A DNA stretch of 64,000 bases from Dongia deserti (GCF_003574735.1 NZ_QORW01000024.1:1-64000); one strand, 5' to 3'; positions 1 to 10,040 are shown, counted from the first letter of the stretch. Made by a program: numbers and translations. Notes: generated by a model not told the origin, from the sequence alone.

Positions 1-1187
1 GCAGCCGTGAACACCGCCGTCGTCGCCCCGCCACCGATCCCCGTCGACAGACCCGTCGCAAGACCGTCCTCGAACACCGTCTTCGAGATCGTCGCCTCAT
101 TGTTCTCAGGGATGTCGTCCTCGATCTGAATCGCCAGATGCGCCGTGTCGGACAGGCCAGTGGAATCCGTTACCTTCACACCAAGACTGAAGTTGAACTC
201 GTCCTCGGACAATGGATCCGAGTGGTTGAACGGCTTTTTGAGCTCAACAGAGTAGTTGTACAGGAATCCATCTACGGTCGAGATCTTGATTACGATTGCA
301 TCGGAGCCGGCCGTCTGGCCGGTCAGCGTGTGACCGTCAGGACTCAGAATCCAGGTCACTGGCTGGCCGTTGAAGGTGGTCGGCAAGCCATCGGTCAGCA
401 GCGTCACAGTCAGCGTGTCGCCGACATCGGGATCCGACACGACGAACGTTCCGGACGCAACGGCGTCGTCGGTATCGTCGCCGGCTGGAGAACTGTCCTT
501 GTTTCCGCCAGGGAGACCTTCGTCGGACACAACCGCTTTGCCATCCTTCACGAGCGGATCGTTCGGGAAGAAATCAATCGTCGGCGGGTTGGGAGGAGTC
601 TCTTCTTCCTCCTCTCTCACAAACTCGACCCGCTCATCATCGATCAGCTTGTACTGCAGCAGCGTGGGATCGAGCACGCCGACCGCATCGAGACCGCCCA
701 GCAGAGGCCCCGCTGCGAACGGCACGAAGATACCGCTGCCCTCGCCATCACCACCGGCCGCGCCTTGTGCGCCCGCTGCGGCGGGGCCGGCGGCGGTCTG
801 GATGTCGAGATCGGGCAAGGTGCCGGCGAGGACTTCGACGATGTCCACCACATCGCCGTCATTGGTCACGATCGTGATCGGCGATTTCTCGTTCGCGGCC
901 ACATAGCCTTGCAGAATGATCGTGCGGCCATCGATCACGATGGCGAGGTTGCCGTCGGCGCCGAGCTTCGCGAGCAGGCCGTCCGGAGAGTCGGTCGGCA
1001 GTTCGATCGTCTGGCCCGGCTTGACCGGAATCACCACGATCTGCTGGCCCCGCGGAATATTCACGGGGATGGGCGCATCGGTCGCGGCCGCCAGTTGCAC
1101 ACTGCCGAAATCCGAGCCGCTCGCGGCCATGTCGGAGTCGGTCTCGACGCTCATCTCGCCAGGCAGATGCGTGGAATCGGTCGCCAT
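1..1187 (-). CDS. Large type-I-secretion-like repeat protein, N-terminal part (cut by window edge)
   Basis: The frame stays open from an ATG at 1187 to the left edge, so only the first ~395 residues are visible. The N-terminus is acidic with no signal peptide. It reads MATDSTHLPGEMS, then a DFGSV motif near residue 27, a beta-rich stretch to about 115, a Gly/Ala-rich linker near 130-150, an acidic Glu/Pro hinge (EEEEETPPNPP), and then a domain with DPDVGDTLTV and IEDDIPENNEA motifs. These are typical of the VCBS/DUF5801-like repeats of giant RTX adhesins exported by type I secretion. A good ribosome site (GAGAGGG) precedes the start. The C-terminal secretion signal and the transporter must lie outside the window. 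The family call is strong; the exact ligand or adhesion role is unknown. Confidence 0.8.
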   Translation of the reverse strand, partial: MATDSTHLPGEMSVETDSDMAASGSDFGSVQLAAATDAPIPVNIPRGQQIVVIPVKPGQTIELPTDSPDGLLAKLGADGNLAIVIDGRTIILQGYVAANEKSPITIVTNDGDVVDIVEVLAGTLPDLDIQTAAGPAAAGAQGAAGGDGEGSGIFVPFAAGPLLGGLDAVGVLDPTLLQYKLIDDERVEFVREEEEETPPNPPTIDFFPNDPLVKDGKAVVSDEGLPGGNKDSSPAGDDTDDAVASGTFVVSDPDVGDTLTVTLLTDGLPTTFNGQPVTWILSPDGHTLTGQTAGSDAIVIKISTVDGFLYNYSVELKKPFNHSDPLSEDEFNFSLGVKVTDSTGLSDTAHLAIQIEDDIPENNEATISKTVFEDGLATGLSTGIGGGATTAVFTA

Positions 1188-1696
1188 GTGATAGCCCTCT
1201 CATGTGTGCCGTCGAGCGCCGTACCCGACGGTATTTGGCCGGCCGTTCAGACCGTCCGAAGTCCCCAAGAACGTTGTGCGGAGGATGCGTGGGCAGGAAA
1301 AAATGCGGATGACATTTGACCCAAATGCCCGGCGCCCAGACGCGGATAGCCCGCTTCTGCGCCACCGGAACCCGCATTTCCTCCCTTGCCCTGCCCCAAC
1401 GCCGAGATCGCGACCTAGGCGGTCGAGACCTCCCCACGTTCCATTTCCATTCCTCTGGAATTTCAGCGCCTTAGCGATCCCCATCGCCGGTGCCGAAAAA
1501 ATTAAGAAATGGTATCTTTCGAGGGGCAATTATCGAAAATGCAGATGAACGCCAGATGAATGCAGGACTGCTGACTCACACGGCGGTATGGTGCAAATGT
1601 CGATTCCTACTTTTTTCGGCAGCTGACGATCAGCTCAGCCGAAGATTCGCGCAGAATCGCCCGGACAGAATCGACCTAGGGGCTAGAGCACGAAGG
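1188..1696. other. 509-bp gene-free stretch upstream of the repeat-protein gene
   Basis: This is the longest gap in the window. I see no convincing coding frame, tRNA or strong hairpin terminator. It is locally richer in A+T around 1495-1545 and must hold the leader and promoter of the repeat-protein gene on the minus strand. The last ~14 bases (1188-1201) carry the ribosome site, which is nearly repeated upstream of the 125-residue gene at 3314. Confidence 0.6.
1501..1529 (-). promoter_or_regulatory. Candidate sigma70-like promoter for the repeat-protein gene
   Basis: On the minus strand TTGCCC (1524-1529) is followed, after 17 bases, by CTTAAT (1501-1506). Each hexamer is a partial match only, but they lie in the A+T-richest part of the gap and point toward the start at 1187. 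The implied leader would be about 300 bases, so the assignment is weak. Confidence 0.25.
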
Positions 1697-2380
1697 CTAG
1701 GCAGCCGCGTCGATCATGAGAAAATAGAGCAGGTCGTTTTCCGACCGCACGACCGCGGGGCAGATGCTGCCCTTGGCCATGATCAGCCGACCGGGCCGCA
1801 GGCAGATGACGCGCGCCGGGAATACGTTCGACCGGCCGTGCGCGTACTGATCGAGGATCTGCGGCAGCGGCACCGGCACCTTGATCTGCATGTAGCGGTC
1901 GATCGGCTTGTCGCGGAGCGAGGCTTCGTCAATCGAAAGCCATTTCTGCGCGGCTGCGTTGGTCTTCAGCACCAGGTTCTGTGCGTTGAGCAGGAAGCAT
2001 GGCGCAGGGCACGCATCAGCCACCGATGCAGCGGAGATCCCCTGCGTACTCATCGAAAGCTCGCGCAACTTCTGCTCGAGATCGTGGACCTGGAGCTTCA
2101 GTTCATCGACGCAATAGGAGCGCAGCGTCGCAGACAGATTGGCGCCCGGCGGGCAGGTCTCCGCAATCTCGCCAATCAAGCGATTGAGCCGCTTCCCACG
2201 GCGCTGCGCGGAACGCTCCAGGATTTCCCAGATGTCCGCGCCGAGCTTGAGCGAATAGCGTCGCCCACGATGCTGGACGATGCGGTGGATGATCTTGAGT
2301 TGTGGCGCGCGCGCAGGCCCGCCCTCGGCGGGGCTCCGGGCGCCAGTTTGTGAGGAGATCGCGGTATCCGCAGCGCTCAT
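1697..2380 (-). CDS. RHH_4 ribbon-helix-helix plus PAS regulator
   Basis: A 227-residue protein. Residues ~28-65 fit the RHH_4 ribbon-helix-helix family: a basic strand (RRYSLKLGADIW), then a helix with the Arg/Lys-x-Leu-Asn-x-Leu-Ile pattern. Residues ~88-112 form a coiled-coil-like helix (ELKLQVHDLEQKLREL). Residues ~120-227 resemble a PAS sensory fold (PAPCFLLNAQNLVLKTNAAAQKWL). The gene lies upstream of, and in the same direction as, the secreted repeat-protein gene, and diverges from the 117-residue gene. DNA binding with PAS-sensed control of the neighbours is an inference. The PAS domain shows no obvious cofactor ligand. Confidence 0.72.
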   Translation of the reverse strand: MSAADTAISSQTGARSPAEGGPARAPQLKIIHRIVQHRGRRYSLKLGADIWEILERSAQRRGKRLNRLIGEIAETCPPGANLSATLRSYCVDELKLQVHDLEQKLRELSMSTQGISAASVADACPAPCFLLNAQNLVLKTNAAAQKWLSIDEASLRDKPIDRYMQIKVPVPLPQILDQYAHGRSNVFPARVICLRPGRLIMAKGSICPAVVRSENDLLYFLMIDAAA

Positions 2381-2418
2381 GCTTGATGCTAAGAACGTCG
2401 TCTAGTCGATGTTTTTCC

Positions 2419-2446
2419 TTGAGGAAGTGTCATTCTATGCTAATCA
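2419..2446 (+). promoter_or_regulatory. Candidate promoter for the 117-residue gene
   Basis: TTGAGG (2419-2424) and TAATCA (2441-2446) are separated by 16 bases, about 60 bases before the start at 2508, in the divergent gap between two genes. The match to sigma70-type boxes is moderate. Confidence 0.3.
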
Positions 2447-2507
2447 TGCGGTGTGAGCTATCCCCAATCGCAACCGAGGCCTCGATCTTAGACGGGGAAA
2501 GTGGGCC

Positions 2508-2861
2508 ATGCCATTCGTGAAGCGCGACGCGACTGGGCGTATCGTCGCCCTCTATCGCGAGCGAAGCGACGAAGCGAGCGAATACCTCGCGGCGGGCCAT
2601 CCGGAAATTGCGGATTTTGCCGGATACGAGGGTGTGCGCGGCGAGCACTCCAACATGCTCCAGTCCGACCTGGAAATGATCCGGGTTTATGAGGATTTGA
2701 TCGATATCCTCATCAGCAAGCGGATTGTCGTTCTGACCGATTTCCCATCCGCCGCCCAGGAAAAGCTGGTGCGGCGCAAGCGCCTGCGCAGCTCTCTTAG
2801 TTCGCTGACTGAAGTTCTTGCGCCCGAGGATGACGAGGGCGACGAGGAAGTGCTGCCCTGA
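2508..2861 (+). CDS. Conserved hypothetical protein, 117 residues
   Basis: A soluble acidic protein starting MPFVKRDATGRIVALY. I recognise the opening as that of small conserved hypothetical proteins found in magnetospirilla-like alphaproteobacteria, sometimes loosely labelled as tryptophan-synthase-beta-like, but there is no catalytic motif. Residues ~50-100 are predicted helical (LQSDLEMIRVYEDLIDILISK). The tail is very acidic (APEDDEGDEE). There is no signal peptide or membrane segment. It is transcribed divergently from the RHH-PAS regulator and followed by a hairpin, so it is probably monocistronic. Function unknown. Confidence 0.75.
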   Translation: MPFVKRDATGRIVALYRERSDEASEYLAAGHPEIADFAGYEGVRGEHSNMLQSDLEMIRVYEDLIDILISKRIVVLTDFPSAAQEKLVRRKRLRSSLSSLTEVLAPEDDEGDEEVLP

Positions 2862-2888
2862 GGAACCGAGCACAAGCGCTGAATCAAC

Positions 2889-2913
2889 AAGGGCCGCCTC
2901 GAGAGCGGCCCTT
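2889..2913. terminator. Hairpin between convergent genes, likely bidirectional terminator
   Basis: A perfect 9-bp inverted repeat, AAGGGCCGC and GCGGCCCTT, surrounds a 7-base loop. It sits between the ends of the 117-residue gene (2861) and the convergent 125-residue gene (2937). The U-run is short on both strands, so termination may be partial. Confidence 0.6.
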
Positions 2914-2936
2914 CGCCCTTCCGAGTGAGGGTGGCG

Positions 2937-3314
2937 TCAGCCGTGGTGCTGCAGCTCGACCGACATACCCGGCGCATAGAACAGCTTGGTGCCGTCCTCG
3001 AACACCCAGTAATTGAAGCCGCCGACCTGCAGCCCGCTTTCGGTCAGATGATCATTCGCAACACCGGACTCGAGCAGCTTCAGCTCGGTCACGATCTGCA
3101 GCTGCGGATCGTCCCCGGCGTTCACGATCACGATCTCGCCATTCGAATCCGGGAGCAATTCGCCCAGGGTCAAGGTCACGGTCTGGTCCAGCGAGCTGTT
3201 CAACCCGCTGCCTTCGACCGCTCCAAAGTCAAGATCTGCCCCGGCCTGCGTCCCGTCAGGCATCGGCAGTTCGGTCCCGTCGTCCACAATCATGTCCCTC
3301 GGATCTATGGTCAT
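2937..3314 (-). CDS. Short acidic protein, possible truncated paralogue of the repeat protein
   Basis: A 125-residue acidic protein without signal peptide or membrane helix. The N-terminus is disordered-looking (MTIDPRDMIVDDGTELP), with a DFGAVE motif near residue 29, then beta-rich sequence with VTLTLGELLP and EIVIVNAGDD, and an aromatic patch (FNYWVF). The DFGAVE motif resembles DFGSVQ at a similar place in the large repeat protein at 1187, and the ribosome-site leaders of both genes are nearly identical. The beta-rich part resembles segments of RTX/VCBS secreted proteins. It could be a small secreted companion or a decayed copy. No function is assigned. Confidence 0.6.
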   Translation of the reverse strand: MTIDPRDMIVDDGTELPMPDGTQAGADLDFGAVEGSGLNSSLDQTVTLTLGELLPDSNGEIVIVNAGDDPQLQIVTELKLLESGVANDHLTESGLQVGGFNYWVFEDGTKLFYAPGMSVELQHHG

Positions 3315-3465
3315 CCGTGATTGCCCTCTCTATCCCCAATACAATTTAGTTCAGATTTGAGCTAATCGCAATCTTATGCCACACACTGGGGTCTGCGGCT
3401 CAACCGAATATCGCGATCCTCCCGATCGCGTTGATCCTAAAACAATATGCCGATCAAATGCGTTC

Positions 3466-4392
3466 CTAATATTCCAGCTGCCGCGGCCGCGCAATTTCGG
3501 AAAGTTTCGCCTCGATGGCAGATTTTTGCGGCAGGCTGGTCTGCGCGCCGCGGGTCAGGCAGGACAAACCGCCCGCGACGGAGGCCCGGTGCAGCGCCTC
3601 GGGCAGTTCCGCCCCGGAGACGAGCGCGGCCGCAAAGGCGCCCACGAACGCATCGCCGGCTGCGGTCGTGTCGATCGGTGAAATATCCATCGCCCCAACC
3701 TGCCAGGACAGTTTCGGCTCGAACGCCAGGACCCCCTCGCCGCCCAGGGTGACGATGCAGGTGATGTCCGCCGCCCCCGCAATCGCAGCGGCAGCCGCGC
3801 GCGCCTCCAGCCGGCCGAGGCCGAGGCCCGCGGCCACTGCCACCGCCTCCGTCTCGTTCACGATGAGCCAGTCGAGTGCGGCGAGAGCGATGCCAGGGAT
3901 CGGGCCGGCCGGCGCGGCGTTGAGCAGGATCCGTGCACCACGGGCGGATGCGCGTGCCACCAGCGCCCAGTTCTGCGCCGGCCAGACTTCCATCTGCATC
4001 AGAATGACGGTCTCGGGCGTCAGCCATTCATCGGGCACTTGGCGCTCCAGCGCCGTCGCATTCGCGCCGGTTGCCAGCACGATCTGGTTCTGGCCGCTGG
4101 AATCCACACAGATGAAGGCGCAGCCGGTTGGGTGCTCATCGCGCTCGACATGGGTGATGTCGACCCCGCCGGCGCGCAACTCCGACAGCGCCACATCTGC
4201 AAAGCCGTCACGGCCCACTCGGCCGACCATCGCCACCTTGGCACCAGCGCGCGCCGCTGCCAGCGCCTGGTTCGCACCCTTGCCGCCCGGCACCATCTGG
4301 TAGCCGGGGCCAAGCACAGTCTCGCCCGGCTTCGGCAGGGTCGTGACAGGCACGGTCAGGTCGACATTGAGCGAGCCGAAGACGACGATCAC
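3466..4392 (-). CDS. rbsK: Ribokinase (PfkB-family sugar kinase)
   Basis: A 308-residue cytosolic kinase of usual family length that phosphorylates ribose or a related sugar with ATP. The N-terminal substrate motif GSLNVD (residues 6-11) is followed by GGKGANQALAAAR near 37-49, both ribokinase hallmarks. The C-terminal PfkB signature DTTAAGDAFVGAF carries the catalytic Asp and anion hole. It is the last gene of the minus-strand operon that begins with a binding-protein gene, 12 bases after the glycosidase gene. In this setting it probably phosphorylates the sugar or polyol released by the glycosidase; ribose itself is not assured. Confidence 0.85.
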   Translation of the reverse strand: MIVVFGSLNVDLTVPVTTLPKPGETVLGPGYQMVPGGKGANQALAAARAGAKVAMVGRVGRDGFADVALSELRAGGVDITHVERDEHPTGCAFICVDSSGQNQIVLATGANATALERQVPDEWLTPETVILMQMEVWPAQNWALVARASARGARILLNAAPAGPIPGIALAALDWLIVNETEAVAVAAGLGLGRLEARAAAAAIAGAADITCIVTLGGEGVLAFEPKLSWQVGAMDISPIDTTAAGDAFVGAFAAALVSGAELPEALHRASVAGGLSCLTRGAQTSLPQKSAIEAKLSEIARPRQLEY

Positions 4393-4404
4393 GGAGCGCT
4401 CCTC

Positions 4405-6660
4405 TCAGTTCCGCCAGCGCAAGACGAGATCGCCGCCGCCCTGCTTGGCCGGCACCGCGCATTCAATGAAGCGGCCCGCCGAAGCAACCTCGCACTGCAA
4501 GAGTTGACCATCATAACGGGCTTCGAGCAACCGGTCGATTGAGGCGCGCGGAATGCGCACCCGGCCACCGCCAGTTGTGCGGCACGACAATGCGTCCTCC
4601 GCGATCGCCAGCCGCGACCAGGTGCCCCGCATATCGGTCGCGGCGATCTCGACGTCGTCACGAAGCAACAAGACCCAGCCGTCAGCTGCTTTCACCACGA
4701 TTTCGTGCCCCGCGACGCGCAATGGACCAAGGCTCCACTTGCCGGTCTTGAGGTCGATCTCCCAGCCCGCCCAGGGCGTCAGGCGCGAGACTTCCAGCGT
4801 TGCAATCAGCGGCATCAGGCCGCCCCAGCCATAGAACAGATCGGTGTCCGGCTGATCGTCGGCAAGGCCGCTTTCAGCGTTGAAATTCTCCGGGCACTGA
4901 CCCTTGCGCCACGCCTGCTCGAACAGCCGATAGCTGTCCGCCGCGAGCCGACCCGCGGCTTCATCCTGTCCGGCGCGCCGTAGGCCGAGATACGTGAGCA
5001 GATTGAGCGGCGGCCAGATTCGGCCGCGCCAATAGACGTTGTCACGATAAGCCGGATCGTCGCGCGTCACCGACGGCAGGCGCCAGAAGCCACCGAACTT
5101 GCGCGGATTGTCCAGCCAGTTGAGCAGATGCTGCGTCTGCTCCGGTGTCGCAACGCCGGCCAGCAGCGGATAGAAGCTGGTCGGCGCGATCGAGCGCACG
5201 AAGCGCCCGTCCCACAAACGATTGGCGAACACCTTGCGCTCATCATCCCACAGCCGGTCACGCACCCGGACCGCCAATGCTTCGCCGCGCTGGCGCAAGC
5301 GCTGGGCGGCCGCCGTGTCGCCGCGTTCCTCCGCCCATCGGCTCAGAATTTCCGCATCCAGCACCAGCAAAGAATTCAATCCGACATCGGCGGCGGTCAG
5401 ATTGCCGCTGGCACGATCCAGATCGGTCTCGTCGTGGATCGGCGAATTGTCCATGCTCGATTCATTGCGCGCGCCAAGCTTGGTGCCGCGATAGAGCCCG
5501 TCGCCGACGCCCGGCGAAGTACCCCACCCCATCAGGCCATCGCCGTTGCCGTCGCGATGGCTGAACCACCAATCATGATTGGCTAGCAGCTTCGAATAAG
5601 CGAGATCGACAATGAACGAGTCACCGCTATGCGCGGCGATCATCCAGGTCGCGAGGCTGCCGATCGGCGGCTGCGATCGGTCGACCCAGGAATCGCGCCC
5701 GGTCATCAGGCATGGCAGGTTGCCCGCTGGTTGCGCGTTGCTGAGCAAGGCTTCCAGGTTCTCGACCGCGATGTCGCGGTCGAACAAGGCTGCCATCCAG
5801 GCATGATAAAAGATGTCGTCCAGCCAAAGCCCGAAGCCGCCGAATTTCTGCGCTACCCAGGCGCGCGATAGCGATGTGTAAGGCCGCGTGTTGATGGCGT
5901 CCCACACCGAATTCCAGCCGACGACATCGCGCACTGCGTCGAGCGCATGACCGCCGCGCCCGGTTTGCAGCTTGGGCAGTGTGACGGTTTCTGTAGCAAG
6001 GGCGCGACGAGCTCTATCCGACGCCTCTTTCTGCGTTGTCCCGAAGGCGATGGCGACGGACAAACGCGGCGTCTCTTCGAAATTGTAGCGCAGGCAAGGA
6101 AAGCTGCCGCGCGTCCCCCTGGATGCGAGATGGAAATAGCCCTGCTGTTCGAACTCCGCGCGCAATGCCGCCATATCGGCATGGAAGGTTGCCATCAGCG
6201 CCGGCGCTTGTGCCACCAGCGCGACGGTACCATGTCGCGGGTGAGACGCGAGGAGATCACCGGTCGTCTCATCGTAGGTCCAGTCGATGGGCGGCTCATT
6301 CGGATCAGGCTGCCAACGTAAGCACCAGCACAGCCAGAAGCGCAGACCCCACTCGCCCAGTTTGACGGTGGACCAGGCCGCGCGCAGGGTATCCTGCTCG
6401 GGCCGATCATAGTGCAGATCGAAAGTCGTGCCCGTCTGCGATAAGCGCAGGGCCATCTGCTCGCCGCGCACCGAGCGCGGTCCGTAGCGCACGCCTCCGC
6501 TCTGCGCCGGGAAGTCGGTGAAGGCGTTCTTGCTGGCTGCATAGGCAACAGGCGCGAGTGTAAGGCCGCGCGGCAGATGACTGGCCTGCGCCGGCCATTC
6601 GCTGACCCAGCTGTTCCAGCCGCGGCCGGATTGCTGCAATTTTGTCAGAATATCGGTCAT
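4405..6660 (-). CDS. GH63-like (alpha/alpha)6-barrel glycoside hydrolase
   Basis: A 751-residue protein. The start MTDILTKLQQ at 6660 is preferred over a longer open frame because its ATG overlaps the stop of the upstream gene as ATGA. An N-terminal beta-rich region (~1-190) is followed by a barrel with GWNSVWDAINTRPY, WLDDIFYHAW (candidate acid Asp), NESSMDNSP, DNVYWRGRIWPP and ENFNAESG (candidate base Glu). These are marks of the GH63/mannosylglycerate- and glucosylglycerate-hydrolase-like group. No signal peptide is seen, so it acts in the cytosol on an imported glycoside. The ABC importer and ribokinase share its operon. Exact substrate unknown. Confidence 0.75.
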   Translation of the reverse strand: MTDILTKLQQSGRGWNSWVSEWPAQASHLPRGLTLAPVAYAASKNAFTDFPAQSGGVRYGPRSVRGEQMALRLSQTGTTFDLHYDRPEQDTLRAAWSTVKLGEWGLRFWLCWCLRWQPDPNEPPIDWTYDETTGDLLASHPRHGTVALVAQAPALMATFHADMAALRAEFEQQGYFHLASRGTRGSFPCLRYNFEETPRLSVAIAFGTTQKEASDRARRALATETVTLPKLQTGRGGHALDAVRDVVGWNSVWDAINTRPYTSLSRAWVAQKFGGFGLWLDDIFYHAWMAALFDRDIAVENLEALLSNAQPAGNLPCLMTGRDSWVDRSQPPIGSLATWMIAAHSGDSFIVDLAYSKLLANHDWWFSHRDGNGDGLMGWGTSPGVGDGLYRGTKLGARNESSMDNSPIHDETDLDRASGNLTAADVGLNSLLVLDAEILSRWAEERGDTAAAQRLRQRGEALAVRVRDRLWDDERKVFANRLWDGRFVRSIAPTSFYPLLAGVATPEQTQHLLNWLDNPRKFGGFWRLPSVTRDDPAYRDNVYWRGRIWPPLNLLTYLGLRRAGQDEAAGRLAADSYRLFEQAWRKGQCPENFNAESGLADDQPDTDLFYGWGGLMPLIATLEVSRLTPWAGWEIDLKTGKWSLGPLRVAGHEIVVKAADGWVLLLRDDVEIAATDMRGTWSRLAIAEDALSCRTTGGGRVRIPRASIDRLLEARYDGQLLQCEVASAGRFIECAVPAKQGGGDLVLRWRN

Positions 6661-7240
6661 TGCCAGGCTGCCAGAATCTGATCGACGGTCGCCGCTTCGA
6701 CCTGCTCGTCCAGGCGCTGATACAGGATCTCGAGCGCCTTCATATGGCACGCTTGCGATGAACTGGTCAGCGCATCAGTGGCCAGGATCACTCGCAAACC
6801 AGCCTGCAGCGCATCCATAGCAGTCGACAGCACGCAAACGTCGGTTTCGGCACCGGTGAGGATCACGGTCTGCGCCGCAATGGCAGCGTCTCTTAGCTCC
6901 GCGCACGCCCAGGCCGAATAGACCTGCTTGTCGGCCACCCGCCTCGCCCATGGGCGCAGTTCCTGCACAATCTCGATCTGGGCCGGTTCGAGCCGATCCA
7001 AGGTCACGCTAGACCAGCGTCGATAGAAGCGTTGCCAGGTGCCGTTGGCTTGTGCCGCGCTCTGCGCAGGAATGAAGCGGCTGAAATAAGCGCTATCCGG
7101 CCGCGCCGTCAGCAAGCGCTGGGTCGGCGGAATAATACCCGTCAGCGATTGCGTGCCCCATTCCGGATGGGACCGGAACAGCTCCTGCATATCGACGACA
7201 ATGTGCAATGCCGAGGGAGGGATTGGGCCGAACAGTCGAT

Positions 7241-7244
<4 letters not shown>
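6657..7244 (-). CDS. Isochorismatase-family cysteine hydrolase
   Basis: A 195-residue cytosolic hydrolase with the family triad in order: Asp18 (VVDMQ), Lys106 (ADKQVYSAW) and Cys137 (GAETDVCVLS). The family hydrolyses amides, ureas or vinyl ethers such as nicotinamide, carbamoylsarcosine or isochorismate. No iron or biosynthetic context points to isochorismate. Four-base ATGA overlaps join it to both the ATPase gene before it and the glycosidase gene after it, so the three are translationally coupled. It probably removes an amide-linked part of the imported compound; this is inferred from context. Confidence 0.8.
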
Positions 7245-8304
<1,060 letters not shown>

Positions 8305-8308
<4 letters not shown>

Positions 8309-9084
8309 CGTTCTCCACCGAAGCGATAGAAACGCGCGGTCAACAGCAGCACGCCCATCGAGACCACGATAATGATGGTGGAGATGGCATTGATCTCCGG
8401 CGTGAAGCCCTTGCGAATGGCGCCATAGATTTCCACCGGCAAGGTGGTGACCCCCGCCGGCGCCAAGAAATAGGAGATGACGAACTGGTCGAACGAGACC
8501 GCGAAGGCGAACAGGCCTCCGCCGATCACGCCCGGCGCCAGCAGCGGCGCCGTCACGCGCCGGAAGGTTTGCCACGGGGTGGCACCCAATGTCGCCGCTG
8601 CTTCCTCGACCGCGTGCGGGAAGGTCGCAAGGCGCGCGCCGACCACGACGATTACATAGGGCAAGGACAAAGCGACGTGACCCAGCAGGATCGCGAACAG
8701 GCCGCGCTTGATGTCGATCCAGAAGAAGAACACCAGCATGGCCGTGCCAATCACGAGCCAAGGGATGGCAATTGGCGGGAACAGCAGCAGCTGCATGATC
8801 GTCTTACCGCGGAAGCTGTAGCGCGCGAAGGCGAGCGCCGCCATGGTGCCGAGCGTCGTCGCAATGATGGTGTTCACGATGGCGATGCCGACGCTGTGGA
8901 TGCCAGCATCGATCAGCTTGGTGTTGCTGGTGAGCGCGCGGTACCACACCGGGTCGAACTCGAACGGCAGCGCATAGAGCGGCGAGGCATTGAAGCCGAG
9001 CACGGCCATCACCACGATCGGCACGTAGAGGAACGCGAGCACCAGCCAGAGATGCGCGGTCAGAAGCGTGGAGCCGAGCTTCAT
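8305..9084 (-). CDS. ABC importer permease, PotC-like
   Basis: A 259-residue inner-membrane protein with about six hydrophobic helices and the binding-protein-dependent permease EAA loop near residues 165-185 (VEEAAATLGATPWQTFRRVTAPL). It resembles PotC/YdcV of polyamine-type importers in length and order. The ATGA overlaps at both ends (with the ATPase gene and with the other permease gene) show tight coupling. Confidence 0.87.
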
Positions 9085-9947
9085 AGCCCCTCCATGCGCT
9101 TGCGGGCCGCCGGATAGAGCGCCAGGCAGATCAGCAGCACCGCGCCGAGCATCAGGAAGGACAACGCCGCGCCGAACGGCCAGTTGGCGGTGACCGTGAA
9201 TTGCTCCTCGACCGCCATGCCAAGGGTGGCACCCTTCGCGCCACCCAGGATGCGCGGTTCCATAAAGGAGCCGACGGCCGGCACGAAGATCAATGCGGAG
9301 CCCGCCAGCACGCCGGGCAGGCTCATCGGAAACACCACGCGGCGGAACAGGGCACCGGAGCGCGCACCCAGGCTGCGCGCCGCTTCGATCACGGAATCAT
9401 CGATCGCCTGCAGCGAGATGTAGCAGGTGAGGATCATGTACGGCAGATAGGAGTGAACCAGGCCGACGACGACCGCGGGATAGGAATAGAGCAAATTCAG
9501 CGCTGGCGCGTCGGGGGCGACCACATGGATCGCCTGATCAGCCAGACCGCCGGGCCGCAGCACCATCGTCCAGGAGAAGGTGCGCACCAATGCGTTGCTC
9601 CAGAACGGCAGCACGACCATCAGGAACATCGCCTCGCGCCAACGCCCCTTGATCACCTTGGCCAGGGCGAGCGCTGCCGGATAGCCGATGATCAGACAGC
9701 AGATCGTCACGACCGCGCCCAGCTCGAGCGACCAGAGCATGAGTTGCTGATAGACCGGCCTCTCGATGAAGGCTGCGTAATGCTTCAGAGTGAGGCTGGC
9801 CGGCTGCGGCACCAGCGGCGATTTGTCGAGGAAGCTGCAATAGAGCATCGCCGACAGCGGCAGGAAGATGGTTACCGTCAGCCACAGATAAGCCGGCCCG
9901 GTCAAAGCCAGGATCGTTCCCCTATTCCGTTGGTCGGCGACGGCCAT
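9081..9947 (-). CDS. ABC importer permease, PotB-like
   Basis: A 288-residue membrane protein starting MAVADQRNRGTILAL, with a hydrophobic first helix (AYLWLTVTIFLPLSAMLYCSF) and about six helices in all. The EAA loop reads VIEAARSLGARSGALFRRVVFPMSLPG. It pairs with the PotC-like protein to form the channel. A hairpin separates it from the binding-protein gene upstream. Confidence 0.87.
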   Translation of the reverse strand: MAVADQRNRGTILALTGPAYLWLTVTIFLPLSAMLYCSFLDKSPLVPQPASLTLKHYAAFIERPVYQQLMLWSLELGAVVTICCLIIGYPAALALAKVIKGRWREAMFLMVVLPFWSNALVRTFSWTMVLRPGGLADQAIHVVAPDAPALNLLYSYPAVVVGLVHSYLPYMILTCYISLQAIDDSVIEAARSLGARSGALFRRVVFPMSLPGVLAGSALIFVPAVGSFMEPRILGGAKGATLGMAVEEQFTVTANWPFGAALSFLMLGAVLLICLALYPAARKRMEGL

Positions 9948-9982
9948 CCCCTGTTCCCATCAACTCAATTCACGCAAGGAAG

Positions 9983-10013
9983 GCGCCACCGGTGGTCCAG
10001 GCACCGGTGGCGC
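9983..10013 (-). promoter_or_regulatory. 12-bp perfect hairpin between binding-protein and permease genes
   Basis: GCGCCACCGGTG (9983-9994) and CACCGGTGGCGC (10002-10013) form a 12-bp perfect stem with a 7-base loop, 27 bases after the binding-protein stop. No strong U-run follows. It probably stabilises the upstream message or partly terminates it, giving more binding protein than permease. Confidence 0.6.
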
Positions 10014-10040
10014 ATTGTCGCGTCGCCTGAAAGACGCGCG

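Noticed and set aside
138-1319. Long open frames on the plus strand at the left end (393 and 178 residues)
   Set aside because: They run opposite a well-behaved acidic repeat-protein frame with a good ribosome site; their composition (Arg/His- or Ser/Pro-rich) is that of antisense reading in high-GC DNA.
4405-6750. Longer 781-residue start for the glycosidase
   Set aside because: The first 30 residues lie within the upstream hydrolase gene in another frame and look like antisense-type text; the ATGA-coupled start at 6660 is better.
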